Notes: a model not told the origin generated them from the sequence alone. 64,000 nt of DNA from Halothece sp. PCC 7418 (GCF_000317635.1 NC_019779.1:2976001-3040000), one strand, 5' to 3'; counted from the stretch's first letter, positions 1 through 8,828 are shown. Numbers and translations are program-made.

Positions 1-285
1 TTTGGGGTGAAAGTTTCTTCCTTTTTGATGGATATTGTGCGCGGACTTCCCCAAGAGATTAGTTTCTTGATTAGTAAAGGGGGCATTACCTCTAATGATG
101 TCTTGAGTGATGGTTTAAACTTACAATCAGCGCGACTTCTAGGACAAATTTTGCCAGGTTGTTCTTTGGTTCGCACCCCAGACAGTCATCCCCAGTTTCC
201 CAGTCTTCCCGTAGTCTTATTCCCTGGCAATGTGGGAGACAATCAAGGGCTAGCTACTGTTTATCGTCGTCTCAATAAACATTAA
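1..285 (+). CDS. Four-carbon acid sugar kinase family protein, C-terminal part (5' end outside window)
   Basis: The reading frame is open from base 1 and stops at 283-285, so only the last 94 or so residues are present. The segment LISKGGITSNDVLSDGL followed by AR-LGQILPG and VVLFPGNVGDNQGL is the nucleotide-binding C-terminal domain of the four-carbon acid sugar kinase family (formerly DUF1537). These enzymes phosphorylate four-carbon sugar acids. The substrate cannot be told from the fragment. DUF4870 follows 10 bases downstream on the same strand. The family call is fairly sure; the specific function is not. Confidence 0.8.
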   Translation, partial: FGVKVSSFLMDIVRGLPQEISFLISKGGITSNDVLSDGLNLQSARLLGQILPGCSLVRTPDSHPQFPSLPVVLFPGNVGDNQGLATVYRRLNKH

Positions 286-295
286 ATTCAAGATC

Positions 296-634
296 ATGGC
301 TGAAGATATCGATAAGCGCAAACTTCTCTCTGCACTTGCCCACGGTTCCATCTTTTTTAGTGCTTTAGTGGTTTCTATTGGCATTCCCATTGTTATTATT
401 CTGATTACGGAAGATGAAATTGCGAAAGAAAACGCAAAAGAAGCTCTGAACTTCCAATTGAATCTATTGATTTATGGAATCATTTTTAGTATTTTAACTT
501 TAGTTTTAATTGGCTGGATACTTTTAGGAATTTTAGGTTTAGTTAATTTGATTATGCCTATTATTGGTATTTTGCAAGTATTGACCAATCCTTATAAGAC
601 TTATAAATACCCTTTTATTTTCCGAATTATCTAG
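296..634 (+). CDS. DUF4870 domain-containing membrane protein
   Basis: A 112-residue hydrophobic protein. It opens with a DIDKRKLLSALAHGS segment, then a first membrane span, a polar link containing NAKEALNFQLN, and two closely spaced spans, ending in a positively charged NPYKTYKYPF tail. This order, with a conserved N-x-Q-before-membrane pattern, is that of DUF4870 (Tic20-like fold suggested for relatives). The function is unknown. It starts 10 bases after the sugar-kinase stop and may be co-transcribed. Confidence 0.8.
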   Translation: MAEDIDKRKLLSALAHGSIFFSALVVSIGIPIVIILITEDEIAKENAKEALNFQLNLLIYGIIFSILTLVLIGWILLGILGLVNLIMPIIGILQVLTNPYKTYKYPFIFRII

Positions 635-660
635 AAAGGAGTTCCCAATTTATACGATGC

Positions 661-687
661 AGTAGGGTGGGCAATGCCCAACCTACT
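661..687. repeat. Near-perfect palindromic hairpin repeat
   Basis: Bases 661-672 pair with 676-687 (AGTAGG-g-TGGGC against GCCCA-a-CCTACT) with one mismatch and a three-base centre. It lies between the DUF4870 and Uma2 genes. A related half-copy (TTGCCCACCCTAC) is at about 4474-4486 before ndk. It is a dispersed intergenic palindrome; with no T-run after it, it is not an obvious terminator. Confidence 0.6.
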
Positions 688-752
688 ACAATGGTATTCG
701 AGATGGAATTATTATTAATAAGAATTAGCACTGCTATAGAAGAGCCGCTCTT

Positions 753-1232
753 ATGAAATGGCAAGAAGTAATTGAACATCCTAGTTTACAAGATTTGCCC
801 TTCAAAATTGAGTTGAATGAATATGGCAAAATTGAAATGAGCCCCGCATCTAATCGTCATGGAAGGCTATGCAATAAGATCAGTTTAATATTCGTTGAGT
901 CTGGGAAAGAGGGAGAGATTTATTTGCGATGTTCAATTGATACCAGAAAAGGGGTAAAAGTTGCAGATGTGGCTTGGAGTTACCCCACTTTTTTTGCAGA
1001 ATATGGAGAAATGACACCGTTACCAGTTGCACCAGAAATTTGTGTGGAAATTCTTTCTCCCTCTGATTCTGAACGAGAAATGGCAGAAAAAATTGATATT
1101 TATTTGGCTAAGGGGGCGCAAGAAGTGTGGCTTTGCGATGATGATGGAAATCTAAGATTTTACGCCCCTCAAGGAAGAATTGAATCATCTTGTATTTTCC
1201 CAAATTTCCCAAGAAATATACTCAAAAACTAA
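753..1232 (+). CDS. Uma2 family endonuclease-like protein
   Basis: A 159-residue member of the Uma2 family (DUF820, PD-(D/E)XK restriction-endonuclease-like fold), which is hugely expanded in cyanobacteria. Visible marks are the conserved VADVAW segment (the metal-binding Asp), then PEICVEILSPSD (the E-I-x-S core), KIDIYLAKGAQEVWL, and a C-terminal phenylalanine-rich FPNFP. It is slightly shorter than the usual 180-200 residues but the core is complete. The biological role of the family is unproven. Confidence 0.85.
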   Translation: MKWQEVIEHPSLQDLPFKIELNEYGKIEMSPASNRHGRLCNKISLIFVESGKEGEIYLRCSIDTRKGVKVADVAWSYPTFFAEYGEMTPLPVAPEICVEILSPSDSEREMAEKIDIYLAKGAQEVWLCDDDGNLRFYAPQGRIESSCIFPNFPRNILKN

Positions 1233-1466
1233 TTTGGCTTATCAATTTGTAGTTGAGGTTACAATTCAGGAATTGGCTAAGTGCTGAACTCAGCGCATAA
1301 CTCACTACGCTAAGATGAAAATAAAGCAGAGTTACTGTAATTCCAGTTTTCCACTGATTAAGCTGTTTTAAAATTGAACATTAAGTTTCTTCAGACTGTA
1401 TTAGCTAAGTTTTGGTAACTGGGATAACGCGAACCTTTAAACTGGAAACCTTGGGAGTGGAAAAAA

Positions 1467-2000
1467 ATGTCTGGTAAAATTGTCCCTCAAAGAAGTTATC
1501 CGACAGCGTATGCGTTGTGGTGTTTTTGTTTCCTGTCCGTGTGTGGGATTCACCGCTTATATGCAAGGCGATACTTTTCGGGGTTTTTCTATTTAATTAC
1601 ATTGGGCTTTTTTGGAATTGGTCAATTTCTTGATTTGTTTTTAATTCCTGGCATGATCGATGAAGAAAATTTGAAAATTAAAGCGCTTTACGGATATCAA
1701 CCGAATGAAGCAAGTTTTTATCAAACACCAGAAAGTATTGTGGTTAATCTACCAAAAAGTAACGCACCGCAAGCGAATCTTGAAAGTAAAGAGAAGAAGC
1801 CCTTAACGGATAAAGATGTCGATCGCGCGATTTTAAGAACTTGCAAAGAAACTCAGGGCGCAACCTTAGCTGAAATCTTTCTCGAAGTAGATGAAGAGTA
1901 CGAAAAAATTGAAAGTCGGGTTCAGTATTTAATGCAAAAGAATCTGCTAACGATCGATAACCGTGCTGATGATGGCGCAGTGATCTACAAGATTAGCTAA
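1467..2000 (+). CDS. TM2 domain-containing protein
   Basis: 177 residues. Residues about 12-70 form a TM2 domain: a first span, then GIHRLYARRYFSGFFYLITLG and a second span ending in QFLDLFLIPGM. The rest is soluble and acidic, with a predicted winged-helix-like segment (ILRTCKETQGATLAEIFLEVDEEYEKIESRVQYLM). TM2 proteins have no assigned enzymatic role. The TM2 call is firm; the DNA-binding-like tail is my inference. A gene-free stretch of 234 bases (1233-1466) before it shows no clear element. Confidence 0.85.
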   Translation: MSGKIVPQRSYPTAYALWCFCFLSVCGIHRLYARRYFSGFFYLITLGFFGIGQFLDLFLIPGMIDEENLKIKALYGYQPNEASFYQTPESIVVNLPKSNAPQANLESKEKKPLTDKDVDRAILRTCKETQGATLAEIFLEVDEEYEKIESRVQYLMQKNLLTIDNRADDGAVIYKIS

Positions 2001-2005
2001 GCTCG

Positions 2006-2040
2006 AAAGTGGTGTCAGATTTGCCAACACCACTTTTTAT
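2006..2040. terminator. Rho-independent terminator between convergent genes
   Basis: A ten-base perfect stem (AAAGTGGTGT 2006-2015 with ACACCACTTT 2027-2036) and an 11-base loop, followed by a T-rich run. It sits between the converging TM2 and hli genes. The T-run serves the plus strand best, and the AAA at the stem base could serve the minus strand. Confidence 0.75.
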
Positions 2041-2059
2041 TAGTTATGTATAGGGTTAA

Positions 2060-2266
2060 CTAAAATTGACCGAAGAGTCCGTGTCCAGTTGCAACTTCTA
2101 AAATTAGTAAAGAAACAAATCCGATCATGGCTAAACGACCGTTAAGGCGTTCTGCATATTCAGTAAAACCAGCGCGGGATTCTTCCTGCACATAAACATC
2201 AGGTTCTACTGCAAAGTTGTTCATTTTGCCTTGATCGTCAACAATAGAGCCTTTTCCTGTAGTCAT
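2060..2266 (-). CDS. hli: High-light-inducible protein (Hlip/Scp, CAB-ELIP-HLIP family)
   Basis: 68 residues, a usual Hlip length. The single membrane helix carries the chlorophyll-binding signature [12 protein letters not shown] (E39, N42, R44) followed by [18 protein letters not shown]. Hlips are thylakoid proteins that bind chlorophyll and carotenoid, quench excess energy and help photosystem II assembly under high light. The soluble N-terminus (about 30 residues) is longer than in HliA-type proteins. It is transcribed toward the TM2 gene with a shared terminator region. Confidence 0.93.
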   Translation of the reverse strand: MTTGKGSIVDDQGKMNNFAVEPDVYVQEESRAGFTEYAERLNGRLAMIGFVSLLILEVATGHGLFGQF

Positions 2267-2351
2267 TAATTTAATCCTTTTTCATACAACCTAGAATCCA
2301 CTATAGCTGATAAGTTAAGTTTTGTAAAGAGATTTAACAAAAAATTTACAA

Positions 2352-3434
2352 ATGAAGCTCACTGCTGAACCGTTTACGGTGCAAAAACGCTTTCCCTTGA
2401 CCATTTCTCGGGGAACAACCAGTACAACTACTAATCTCTGGGTAAAAATTGAAGCGGAAGGGATTGAAGGCTGGGGAGAGGCTGTTCCCTTTTCCATTGG
2501 TGGCGGGGTGAGACAAACTACCGCAGATTTACAGCAACAGTTACAGGCTGTGATTCCCCTGTTACAAGAAATGACTCCTCTGGCGCGATCGCGCATTCAA
2601 TCTCAACTCAAAACCGCCAAGATTTCTTCTGCAATTCGCAGCGCGATCGATGTTGCTTGTTACGACTGGCTCGGAAAACGCACTGGACTTCCGGTTTGGC
2701 AAATTTTAGGACTAGCTCCTGATAGTGTTCCCATTTCCGTTACCGTTGGGATTAGTTCCCCGAAAGACGGCAAAAAACGCTTAGAAAACTGGCAAAGCAT
2801 TACGGGCGGGAAACGGATTAAAGTAAAATTGGGCAGTCCAGAAGGCTTAGACGCGGATCAAAGACTCTTCCAAACTCTATATGACAATGCACCTCATGCC
2901 AAATTTACCATTGATGCTAATGGGGGATGGAGGCTAGAGCAAGCGATCACCATGAGTTACTGGTTAGCCAACTATAATGTTGATTATATTGAACAACCGC
3001 TTCCTGTGACTGCTGACGAAAAACTCCCTCTTTTGGCTAAGGAATCTCCCTTACCGATTTTTGCTGATGAAAGTTGTTTCACCAGTGAAGATATTCCCCG
3101 ACTGGCTGAGTTAAAGGTGCAAGGGATTAATATTAAGCTGATGAAAGCGGGTAGCCTCACCGAAGTTTTGAAAATGGTTTACACCGCTCAAGCCTGTGGG
3201 TTACAAGTGATGTATGGTTGTTACTCTGACAGCGCGATCGCGAATACAGCAATGGCACATCTTGGCAGTTTAGCCGATTACCTCGACTTAGACAGTCATC
3301 TCAATCTCAAAGATGATCCCTTTGAGGGTGCAGTTTTAAACAACGGATATTTACAACCCAACACCTCACCTGGACTAGGACTGACGTATCATGCAGCTAA
3401 CACCAGACCATCGAGTGGCGATTTTACTCCATGA
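2352..3434 (+). CDS. Enolase-superfamily dipeptide epimerase / N-acyl-glutamate racemase-like (DgcA-like)
   Basis: 360 residues, the normal length for L-Ala-D/L-Glu epimerases. The catalytic set of the muconate-lactonizing/AEE group is visible: K157-V-K159 (first acid/base), D188 in IDANGG, E214 in YIEQPLP, D239 in FADES for the metal, and K262/K265 in INIKLMKAG (second base). The gene overlaps the DUF1611 gene by 44 bases, so the two are translationally coupled. A homologous pair, DgcA-DgcN, is described as acting on D-glutamate: DgcN acetylates D-Glu and DgcA racemises N-acetyl-D-Glu. Muropeptide L-Ala-D-Glu recycling is the alternative. Family certain; substrate inferred. Confidence 0.85.
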   Translation: MKLTAEPFTVQKRFPLTISRGTTSTTTNLWVKIEAEGIEGWGEAVPFSIGGGVRQTTADLQQQLQAVIPLLQEMTPLARSRIQSQLKTAKISSAIRSAIDVACYDWLGKRTGLPVWQILGLAPDSVPISVTVGISSPKDGKKRLENWQSITGGKRIKVKLGSPEGLDADQRLFQTLYDNAPHAKFTIDANGGWRLEQAITMSYWLANYNVDYIEQPLPVTADEKLPLLAKESPLPIFADESCFTSEDIPRLAELKVQGINIKLMKAGSLTEVLKMVYTAQACGLQVMYGCYSDSAIANTAMAHLGSLADYLDLDSHLNLKDDPFEGAVLNNGYLQPNTSPGLGLTYHAANTRPSSGDFTP

Positions 3435-4440
3435 AGGGATTCGTGGGGAACATGGCAAAACCGGCTTAACTTTCTTAAGATATAGCGAAGCAGCGATCGC
3501 GGCGATTATTGATCAGCAATGTGTGGGGGAATCCTTAGCGGATCTCAGAGGAATCCAACGTGATGTTCCGATTGTAGAAAATGTCAGTGCTGCCCTTACT
3601 TATCATCCAGATGTGTTATTAATTGGAATTGCCCCCTCTGGTGGACAACTCCCCCTTGCTTGGCAAGAAGAGATCAAACAAGCTGTCAAAGCAGGGGTAT
3701 CGTTAGTTAATGGCTTACATACTCCCATCCGTTCTCTATTTACAGAAGAATTAACATTACAATCAGGTCAATGGATATGGGATGTAAGAGAAGAACCCAC
3801 TGGGCTAGGAATTGGCAGTGGTAAAGCAAGATTCTTGTCTTGTCAGAGAATTTTAACCGTGGGGACAGATATGTCTATTGGCAAAATGTCCACCAGTTTA
3901 GAATTAGTGAAACTTGCCCAACAACAAGGCTATCGCACCAAATTTCTCGCCACTGGACAAGGGGGAATGATGCTGAGTGGTGGGGGGATTCCTTTAGATG
4001 CAATCCGCGTTGATTTTGCTGCGGGTGCGGTGGAAAAACTGGTCTTAGATGCAGGAGATACCGATTATGACTGGTTATTTGTGGAAGGACAAGGCTCACT
4101 CCTTCATCCTGGTTCAACTGCCGTCTTACCTTTGTTACGAGGAAGTCAACCGACAGACTTAATTCTAGTCCATCGCGCCAGACAAACTGCAATTAAAAAC
4201 TTTCCAGATATCAAAATTCCTCCTCTCACGGAGATCATCAAACTCTACGAAATGCTAGCGAGTGGTGCAGGTGCATTCGGTAAGGTAAAAGTCAGAGGTA
4301 TTGCTTTAAATACCTTTGAACTGGATGATGAAAGTGCAAAACAAGAAATTGCGAAAGTGTCTGAGGAAACAGGTTTACCTTGTAACGATGTGATTCGTTT
4401 TTCAGGAGAAAACTTATTTTCAGCGTTAGTTTCATATTAA
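3391..4440 (+). CDS. DUF1611 P-loop protein (DgcN-like D-glutamate N-acetyltransferase candidate)
   Basis: 349 residues. An N-terminal Rossmann-like domain (residues about 1-125, with DVLLIGIAPSGGQLP) is followed by a P-loop-type domain with GTDMSIGKMSTSLEL at about 157-171 and VEGQGSLLHPG further on. This is the DUF1611 family. A proteobacterial member, DgcN, has been described as a D-glutamate N-acetyltransferase encoded beside the racemase DgcA. The 44-base overlap with the upstream epimerase strongly supports one shared pathway. The start ATG at 3391 lies inside the epimerase gene and gives a sensible N-terminus (MQLTPDHRVAILLHEG). Confidence 0.8.
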   Translation: MQLTPDHRVAILLHEGIRGEHGKTGLTFLRYSEAAIAAIIDQQCVGESLADLRGIQRDVPIVENVSAALTYHPDVLLIGIAPSGGQLPLAWQEEIKQAVKAGVSLVNGLHTPIRSLFTEELTLQSGQWIWDVREEPTGLGIGSGKARFLSCQRILTVGTDMSIGKMSTSLELVKLAQQQGYRTKFLATGQGGMMLSGGGIPLDAIRVDFAAGAVEKLVLDAGDTDYDWLFVEGQGSLLHPGSTAVLPLLRGSQPTDLILVHRARQTAIKNFPDIKIPPLTEIIKLYEMLASGAGAFGKVKVRGIALNTFELDDESAKQEIAKVSEETGLPCNDVIRFSGENLFSALVSY

Positions 4441-4594
4441 GCGATTATTGTTTATCGTAGATCAGGCTAAGTATTGCCCACCCTACCTTGCGTCTCGTCA
4501 CGATAAAGTTTAACCCTCAAAGCTAACCACAGCACCCCAAAATGATATAACCTGTCTTTGGTGTATCGTTTTGTTAAGAGATAAGGAGATCATC

Positions 4595-5044
4595 TTGGAA
4601 CGCACATTTATCATGATTAAGCCCGATGGCGTGCAACGTGGCTTAACGGGAGAAATTATTCAACGCCTTGAACAAAAAGGGTTTAACCTCGTGGGGATGA
4701 AACTGATGAGCGTCTCTCGGGAACTGGCGGAAAAACACTATGATGTTCATAAAGATAAGCCCTTCTTTACTAACTTAGTTGAGTTTATTATTTCCGCCCC
4801 AGTTGTTGCCATGGTTTGGGAAGGGGAAGGTGTGGTTGCTTCCGCCAGAAAGATTATTGGCGCGACCAACCCCCTCAGTGCTGAACCTGGAACCATTCGT
4901 GGTGATTATGGCATTAGTATCGGACGCAATTTAATTCATGGTTCAGATGCTGTGGAAACCGCACAACGAGAAATTGCACTCTGGTTTGAAGAAACTGAAC
5001 TCACCAGTTGGGAATCCGCTTTAAAAGGCTGGATCTACGAATAA
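4595..5044 (+). CDS. ndk: Nucleoside diphosphate kinase
   Basis: Transfers the gamma phosphate of ATP to nucleoside diphosphates through a phosphohistidine. The protein reads [17 protein letters not shown] at the start and has [16 protein letters not shown] and the active-site RNLIHGSD, with His115 as the phosphorylated residue. A TTG start at 4595 is chosen because AAGGAG (4583-4588) sits six bases upstream and because it gives the standard 149 residues of cyanobacterial Ndk. A TTG at 4571 would add eight unrelated residues. Confidence 0.96.
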   Translation: MERTFIMIKPDGVQRGLTGEIIQRLEQKGFNLVGMKLMSVSRELAEKHYDVHKDKPFFTNLVEFIISAPVVAMVWEGEGVVASARKIIGATNPLSAEPGTIRGDYGISIGRNLIHGSDAVETAQREIALWFEETELTSWESALKGWIYE

Positions 5045-5062
5045 TTTAAGGTGAGTGTTTGT

Positions 5063-5101
5063 TCCCCCTTCCCCAGTTTTTTAGGAGGAGGGGATTTTTT
5101 T
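5063..5101 (+). terminator. Probable rho-independent terminator of ndk
   Basis: A C-rich arm (5063-5074) pairs imperfectly with a G-rich arm (5083-5094, ending GGGGA) and is followed by seven T. It begins about 20 bases after the ndk stop. Confidence 0.6.
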
Positions 5102-5282
5102 GATCTTATATAGCACTACTCATTCGGGTGTTTGACAGATGAAAATCCACCTCATTGATCGGGAAAAGGGTCAAGGGACAGGGGGAAAGGTGTTTGAATG
5201 GAAAATTAGAGAGCAATGAAAACACAGAATTAACCTTGCCCTTTTCAAGTAGCACTATAAGTCTTGGTCAGCTAAGAAGAAA

Positions 5283-5424
5283 AAGCAAAGCAACGTCTCT
5301 TTAGGAGGGGCTGTGTGCTATAGGTGAAGCCGTGCCAAAGGCTATTCATGTCAGCACGCTGAAAGCTGGGTAGCGTTGCCTAGGGCGACGCTTAGAATCC
5401 TCATCGATTTATCGTGAGGAGAAG
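5283..5424. mobile_element. Possible right-end remnant of an IS200/IS605-type element with its terminal hairpin
   Basis: At 5398-5420 lies a strong hairpin: TCCTCA plus CGAT pairs with ATCG plus TGAGGA around a two-base loop with one bulge. The layout GAATCC-hairpin-GGAG-AAGTCAA resembles the right ends of cyanobacterial IS605/TnpB elements, where GAATC precedes and a GTCAA-like end follows. The structured GC-rich sequence upstream (about 5283-5397, with GGTGAAGCC) could be a decayed omega-RNA-like region. No tnpA or tnpB is present. The rest of the 364-base gene-free stretch 5045-5408 shows nothing else. The hairpin could instead be the terminator of the minus-strand hydrolase, whose stop codon lies in it. 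Confidence 0.4.
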
Positions 5425-7460
5425 TCAACTTTTAGCAATTCTGTTCCCTCCCGTGGCACTTTACGATCCCAGCTTTGAGAATACACTCGTTGATCGCCTT
5501 CATAGGCATCGAGAGTGGCATCAATGTAATAGTAAGACTCATCAGACCTTAAGACAGTGCTGGTTACTGTTTTCACTGACCAACCTTCTCGCTCAAAGGT
5601 ACGCAAACAATAGGTTTCACCGCGAGCCGAGTTGAAATCATTATCCCAGAAGGTGTACCACTCTTTCGTTTGCCAACCCACCTTTAAGTTAATATCTTCA
5701 AGATAATATTTGCCTTCATCTTTAATCACTTCTAAAGTGGACTCATCTTTGGCTAAATCTCGAATCACCGTCCAGCGTAGATCCGCAGGCTCGATCATTG
5801 TCTTGATGATGGGAGGAGCGCCCTCTGCTTCTTCAAAAGGCGGGAGGTGTTGATCGCTTTCACGAGGTTTGCGAGTGGGAAGGATCAATGAGCTATTACC
5901 TGTATAAATGGTTAAGCGGGTTGATTTGGGAGGAATCCAAGCCAGGGGCCAATAAGAAGTGGAAATAGAAATTCGCAAGCGATGCCCTTTCGGGAAACGT
6001 TGTGCAATATCATTCAGTTGCACACGGATGCGATATCGTTTCCCAGGTTCTAAGAGTTCTGGGGTTTCGTTACTATTACGATGAGTTAAGTTCAGTAATC
6101 CATAGGTGACTCGGGTTGCATTATCATCAGGGGCAACATCAGAAAGGCGTACCGCAATCATGGCGACAGGTTGGTTTGAGGATAATTCTAAATCCACCAC
6201 AGGTGCGCCCAAGATTTCTAATGGTTCTTCCAGAAAATCGCTATCAAATACCAAAGATCCGCCATCTTCCTCTCGTTGGTCGTGGGGTAAGTCGGGTGGC
6301 GCACTGTAAGAACACCATTTTCCCGCAAATAAGCCCACACTCAACGGAGATTGAATCGTTAATTCATTCTTCGCAACTTTTTCCCCTGGGGCTGCAATTT
6401 GACACGATCCAAGGGGATAAACTTGCTCTTGAATATAAGAAGAGGGCCATTCAGCTTCGGCAACCCAACGACCAGGACGAATTTTATATTTACTCGTTGG
6501 TGGGACACTTTCTTGCATCCAAACCCGCAACATTGGTTCATCCATAATCTTGGTTTCAATCCCTTTTAGCCATTTATCCCACCAACGGAGAGCTTCCTGC
6601 AAAAATCCGATCGCGGGACCGGGTGTTCCCATGTGCGGATACTTATGACTCCAGGGTCCAATTAAGCCCATCCGTGGTACTTTCAAATTGGCAAGCAACC
6701 GAAAAACCGCATTAGAATAGCCATCCGCCCAACCACTCACTGTCATAATCGGGCATTGAATCGCCTCAAAATCTTCGCAAACCGAGCCATGTTTCCAGTA
6801 ATCATCGCGGTTGGGGTGACTTAACCAGGTTTCGAGCCAGAGACCGCTTCCTTTCAGCCGTTCTAGCCACATTTCCCGCCATTTTTCCCCCACTACCTCT
6901 GGATCTGGCGGACAAGAATTATACGCAAACATCACAGAAGCCCAAGACAGATTATCCCCCAGTAAGCAACCGCCCATGTAATGCACATCATCGGAATAGC
7001 GGTCATCCGTTGAACAGAGGCTAATCACCGCTTTCAGTTGAGGTGGGCGACGCGCTGCAATTTGGAGTCCATTAAAGCCCCCCCAAGAAATCCCAATCAT
7101 TCCCACCGCACCATTACACCACGGTTGTTGTTCTAGCCACTGTAAAATTTCGATGCCATCGTCTTGTTCTTGCTGAAGATACTCATCGGTCAGCACCCCA
7201 TCAGAATCGCCACTTCCGCGAATATCAACGCGAACACAGGCATAACCATGACCCGCAAAATAGGGATGAGTTCGGGCATCTCGCTCGATGGTATGGTCGC
7301 GTTTGCGATAAGGGATATATTCTAAAATAGCAGGAACTGGGTTTTCCTCTGCTCCCTCTGGTAGCCAAACCCGAGCAGCTAAACGACAACCATCGCTCAG
7401 GGGAATCCAAATGTTTTCAATTTCTTTGACCGGATAGGGAAAGGATGTGACAGTCTTCAA
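5409..7460 (-). CDS. CocE/NonD family hydrolase (S15 X-Pro dipeptidyl-peptidase-like)
   Basis: 683 residues. An N-terminal alpha/beta hydrolase domain carries the nucleophile in G-I-S125-W-G-G, a likely Asp246 in SGWADGYSN, and His272 in GPWSHKYPHMG, which together form a Ser-Asp-His triad. A C-terminal jelly-roll domain follows (about 400-560, with LEILGAPVVDLELSSNQPVAMIAVRLSDV). Relatives hydrolyse esters or acyl-prolyl peptides (cocaine esterase, alpha-amino-acid ester hydrolase). No signal peptide is seen, so it is cytoplasmic. The substrate is unknown. The last codons lie inside a hairpin that may be a mobile-element end. Confidence 0.88.
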   Translation of the reverse strand: MKTVTSFPYPVKEIENIWIPLSDGCRLAARVWLPEGAEENPVPAILEYIPYRKRDHTIERDARTHPYFAGHGYACVRVDIRGSGDSDGVLTDEYLQQEQDDGIEILQWLEQQPWCNGAVGMIGISWGGFNGLQIAARRPPQLKAVISLCSTDDRYSDDVHYMGGCLLGDNLSWASVMFAYNSCPPDPEVVGEKWREMWLERLKGSGLWLETWLSHPNRDDYWKHGSVCEDFEAIQCPIMTVSGWADGYSNAVFRLLANLKVPRMGLIGPWSHKYPHMGTPGPAIGFLQEALRWWDKWLKGIETKIMDEPMLRVWMQESVPPTSKYKIRPGRWVAEAEWPSSYIQEQVYPLGSCQIAAPGEKVAKNELTIQSPLSVGLFAGKWCSYSAPPDLPHDQREEDGGSLVFDSDFLEEPLEILGAPVVDLELSSNQPVAMIAVRLSDVAPDDNATRVTYGLLNLTHRNSNETPELLEPGKRYRIRVQLNDIAQRFPKGHRLRISISTSYWPLAWIPPKSTRLTIYTGNSSLILPTRKPRESDQHLPPFEEAEGAPPIIKTMIEPADLRWTVIRDLAKDESTLEVIKDEGKYYLEDINLKVGWQTKEWYTFWDNDFNSARGETYCLRTFEREGWSVKTVTSTVLRSDESYYYIDATLDAYEGDQRVYSQSWDRKVPREGTELLKVDFSSR

Positions 7461-7547
7461 CGGGCAGTCTCCTCCACTAGGCGCGATTCCGATATATTAT
7501 ATAGTGTTTTTTTCTGAGTTGGGGGTGATTGAGAGAGGGAGAACCAA

Positions 7548-7581
7548 CGACCAATGACTAATGACCAATGACTAATAACAA
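7548..7581. repeat. Short tandem repeat of the type GACCAATGACTAAT, left of the FemAB-like gene
   Basis: Contains the units CCAACGACCAATGACTAAT and GACCAATGACTAAT. This is a short, tandemly repeated heptamer-like sequence common between cyanobacterial genes. An inverted copy flanks the other side of the next gene. Confidence 0.6.
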
Positions 7582-7622
7582 AATTGCTACCCTGTGTTTA
7601 AAGATTACCTCAACGCTTGGAC

Positions 7623-8825
7623 ATGATTGGCAACCCTGATCTCACCGCTCAATATACAATTCGTTGGCAAGAACAAATTAAAAATATTCCCCAAGCCCAA
7701 TGGGATGATTTAGCCTTACCCCTGGCAACGCCGTTTTTAGAGTGGGAATGGTTGCATACCCTAGAAAAATCGGGTAGCGTTAGCCCTCGTCGGGGTTGGC
7801 AACCCTGTCATTTAACCATTTGGAAAGCTCGGACATTAGTGGCTGCTGCACCCTTGTATTTGAAAGGGCATAGTTATGGCGAGTTTGTTTTTGATCAACA
7901 ATGGGCAAACCTTGCTTATCGTTTGGGGATTGATTATTATCCGAAACTCATTGGCGTGACACCGTTAACCCCTGCAGTTGGCTATCGGTTTTTAATTTCT
8001 CCTGATGAAGATGAGGCAATGTTGACAGAACTGATGGTTCATGCTATAGATGAATTCTGCGATCGCGAGAAGATTGCGGGTTGTCATTTTCTCTTCGTTG
8101 ATCCCGACTGGAAACCTTTATTAGAAAACTGTGGTTTTCGCGCTTGGCAACATCACAGCTATATATGGGAAAATGGCGGTCTCAGTAATTTTGATGATTA
8201 TTTAAAACTCTTTAATGCCAATCAACGGCGGAATATTAAACGAGAACGCAAGAAAGTTGAAAAAGCAGGTTTAGAAATGAAAGTTCACGCTGGAGAAGAT
8301 ATTCCCCATTGGATGTTTCCCCTCATTTATCAGTTTTATAGCAGGACTTGTGACCAATTTTTTGGCATGAGTAAATATCTCAATCGAAAGTTTTTTGAGC
8401 AACTGTATCCCAATTATGCCCATCGGGTTGTTGTTTTTGCTGCTTATACTGAAGATAATCGTCATCCCGTGGGTTTATCTTTTTGTTTGCGAAAAGGTGA
8501 GAATTTATATGGACGGTATTGGGGATGTTTTGAAGAGTTTGATTGCTTACATTTTGAAGCCTGTTATTATCAACCGATTGAGTGGTCAATTAGCCAGGGA
8601 ATAAAAATGTTTGATCCAGGTGCTGGCGGTCGTCATAAGCGCAGACGGGGGTTTCCCGCCAAAGTTAACTATAGTTTACATCGTTTTTATCATCAACGAA
8701 TGAGCCAAATTTTGAATGCTTATATTGATGAAATTAATGAGATGGAACAAGCAGAAATTGAAGCAATTAATCAAGATTTACCCTTTACGAAAAAAGAGAT
8801 TGAACTGGATCCCAATCGGGTTTGA
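7623..8825 (+). CDS. FemAB/GNAT-like peptidoglycan-related protein (DUF482, COG3146)
   Basis: About 400 residues. It matches the DUF482 family: PFLEWEWLHTLEKSG near the start, then LKGHSYGEFVFDQQWA, FNANQRRNIKRERKKVEKAGL, a central YGRYWGCFEEFDCLHFEACYYQPIEWSI segment and PGAGGRHKRRRGF near the end. The family has a GNAT/FemAB-like double fold and is proposed to act in peptidoglycan or aminoacyl transfer, without biochemical proof. The start may be ATG 7623 or a TTG six bases earlier; neither has a clear ribosome site. Short repeats flank the gene on both sides. Confidence 0.82.
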   Translation: MIGNPDLTAQYTIRWQEQIKNIPQAQWDDLALPLATPFLEWEWLHTLEKSGSVSPRRGWQPCHLTIWKARTLVAAAPLYLKGHSYGEFVFDQQWANLAYRLGIDYYPKLIGVTPLTPAVGYRFLISPDEDEAMLTELMVHAIDEFCDREKIAGCHFLFVDPDWKPLLENCGFRAWQHHSYIWENGGLSNFDDYLKLFNANQRRNIKRERKKVEKAGLEMKVHAGEDIPHWMFPLIYQFYSRTCDQFFGMSKYLNRKFFEQLYPNYAHRVVVFAAYTEDNRHPVGLSFCLRKGENLYGRYWGCFEEFDCLHFEACYYQPIEWSISQGIKMFDPGAGGRHKRRRGFPAKVNYSLHRFYHQRMSQILNAYIDEINEMEQAEIEAINQDLPFTKKEIELDPNRV

Positions 8826-8828
8826 TTT

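Noticed and set aside
661-687. Palindrome read as a terminator of DUF4870
   Set aside because: No T-run on either side and a half-copy elsewhere; better seen as a dispersed repeat.
6116-6547. Plus-strand open frames opposite the CocE-type hydrolase
   Set aside because: They lie fully inside the minus-strand gene, have no known motif and follow from its codon use.
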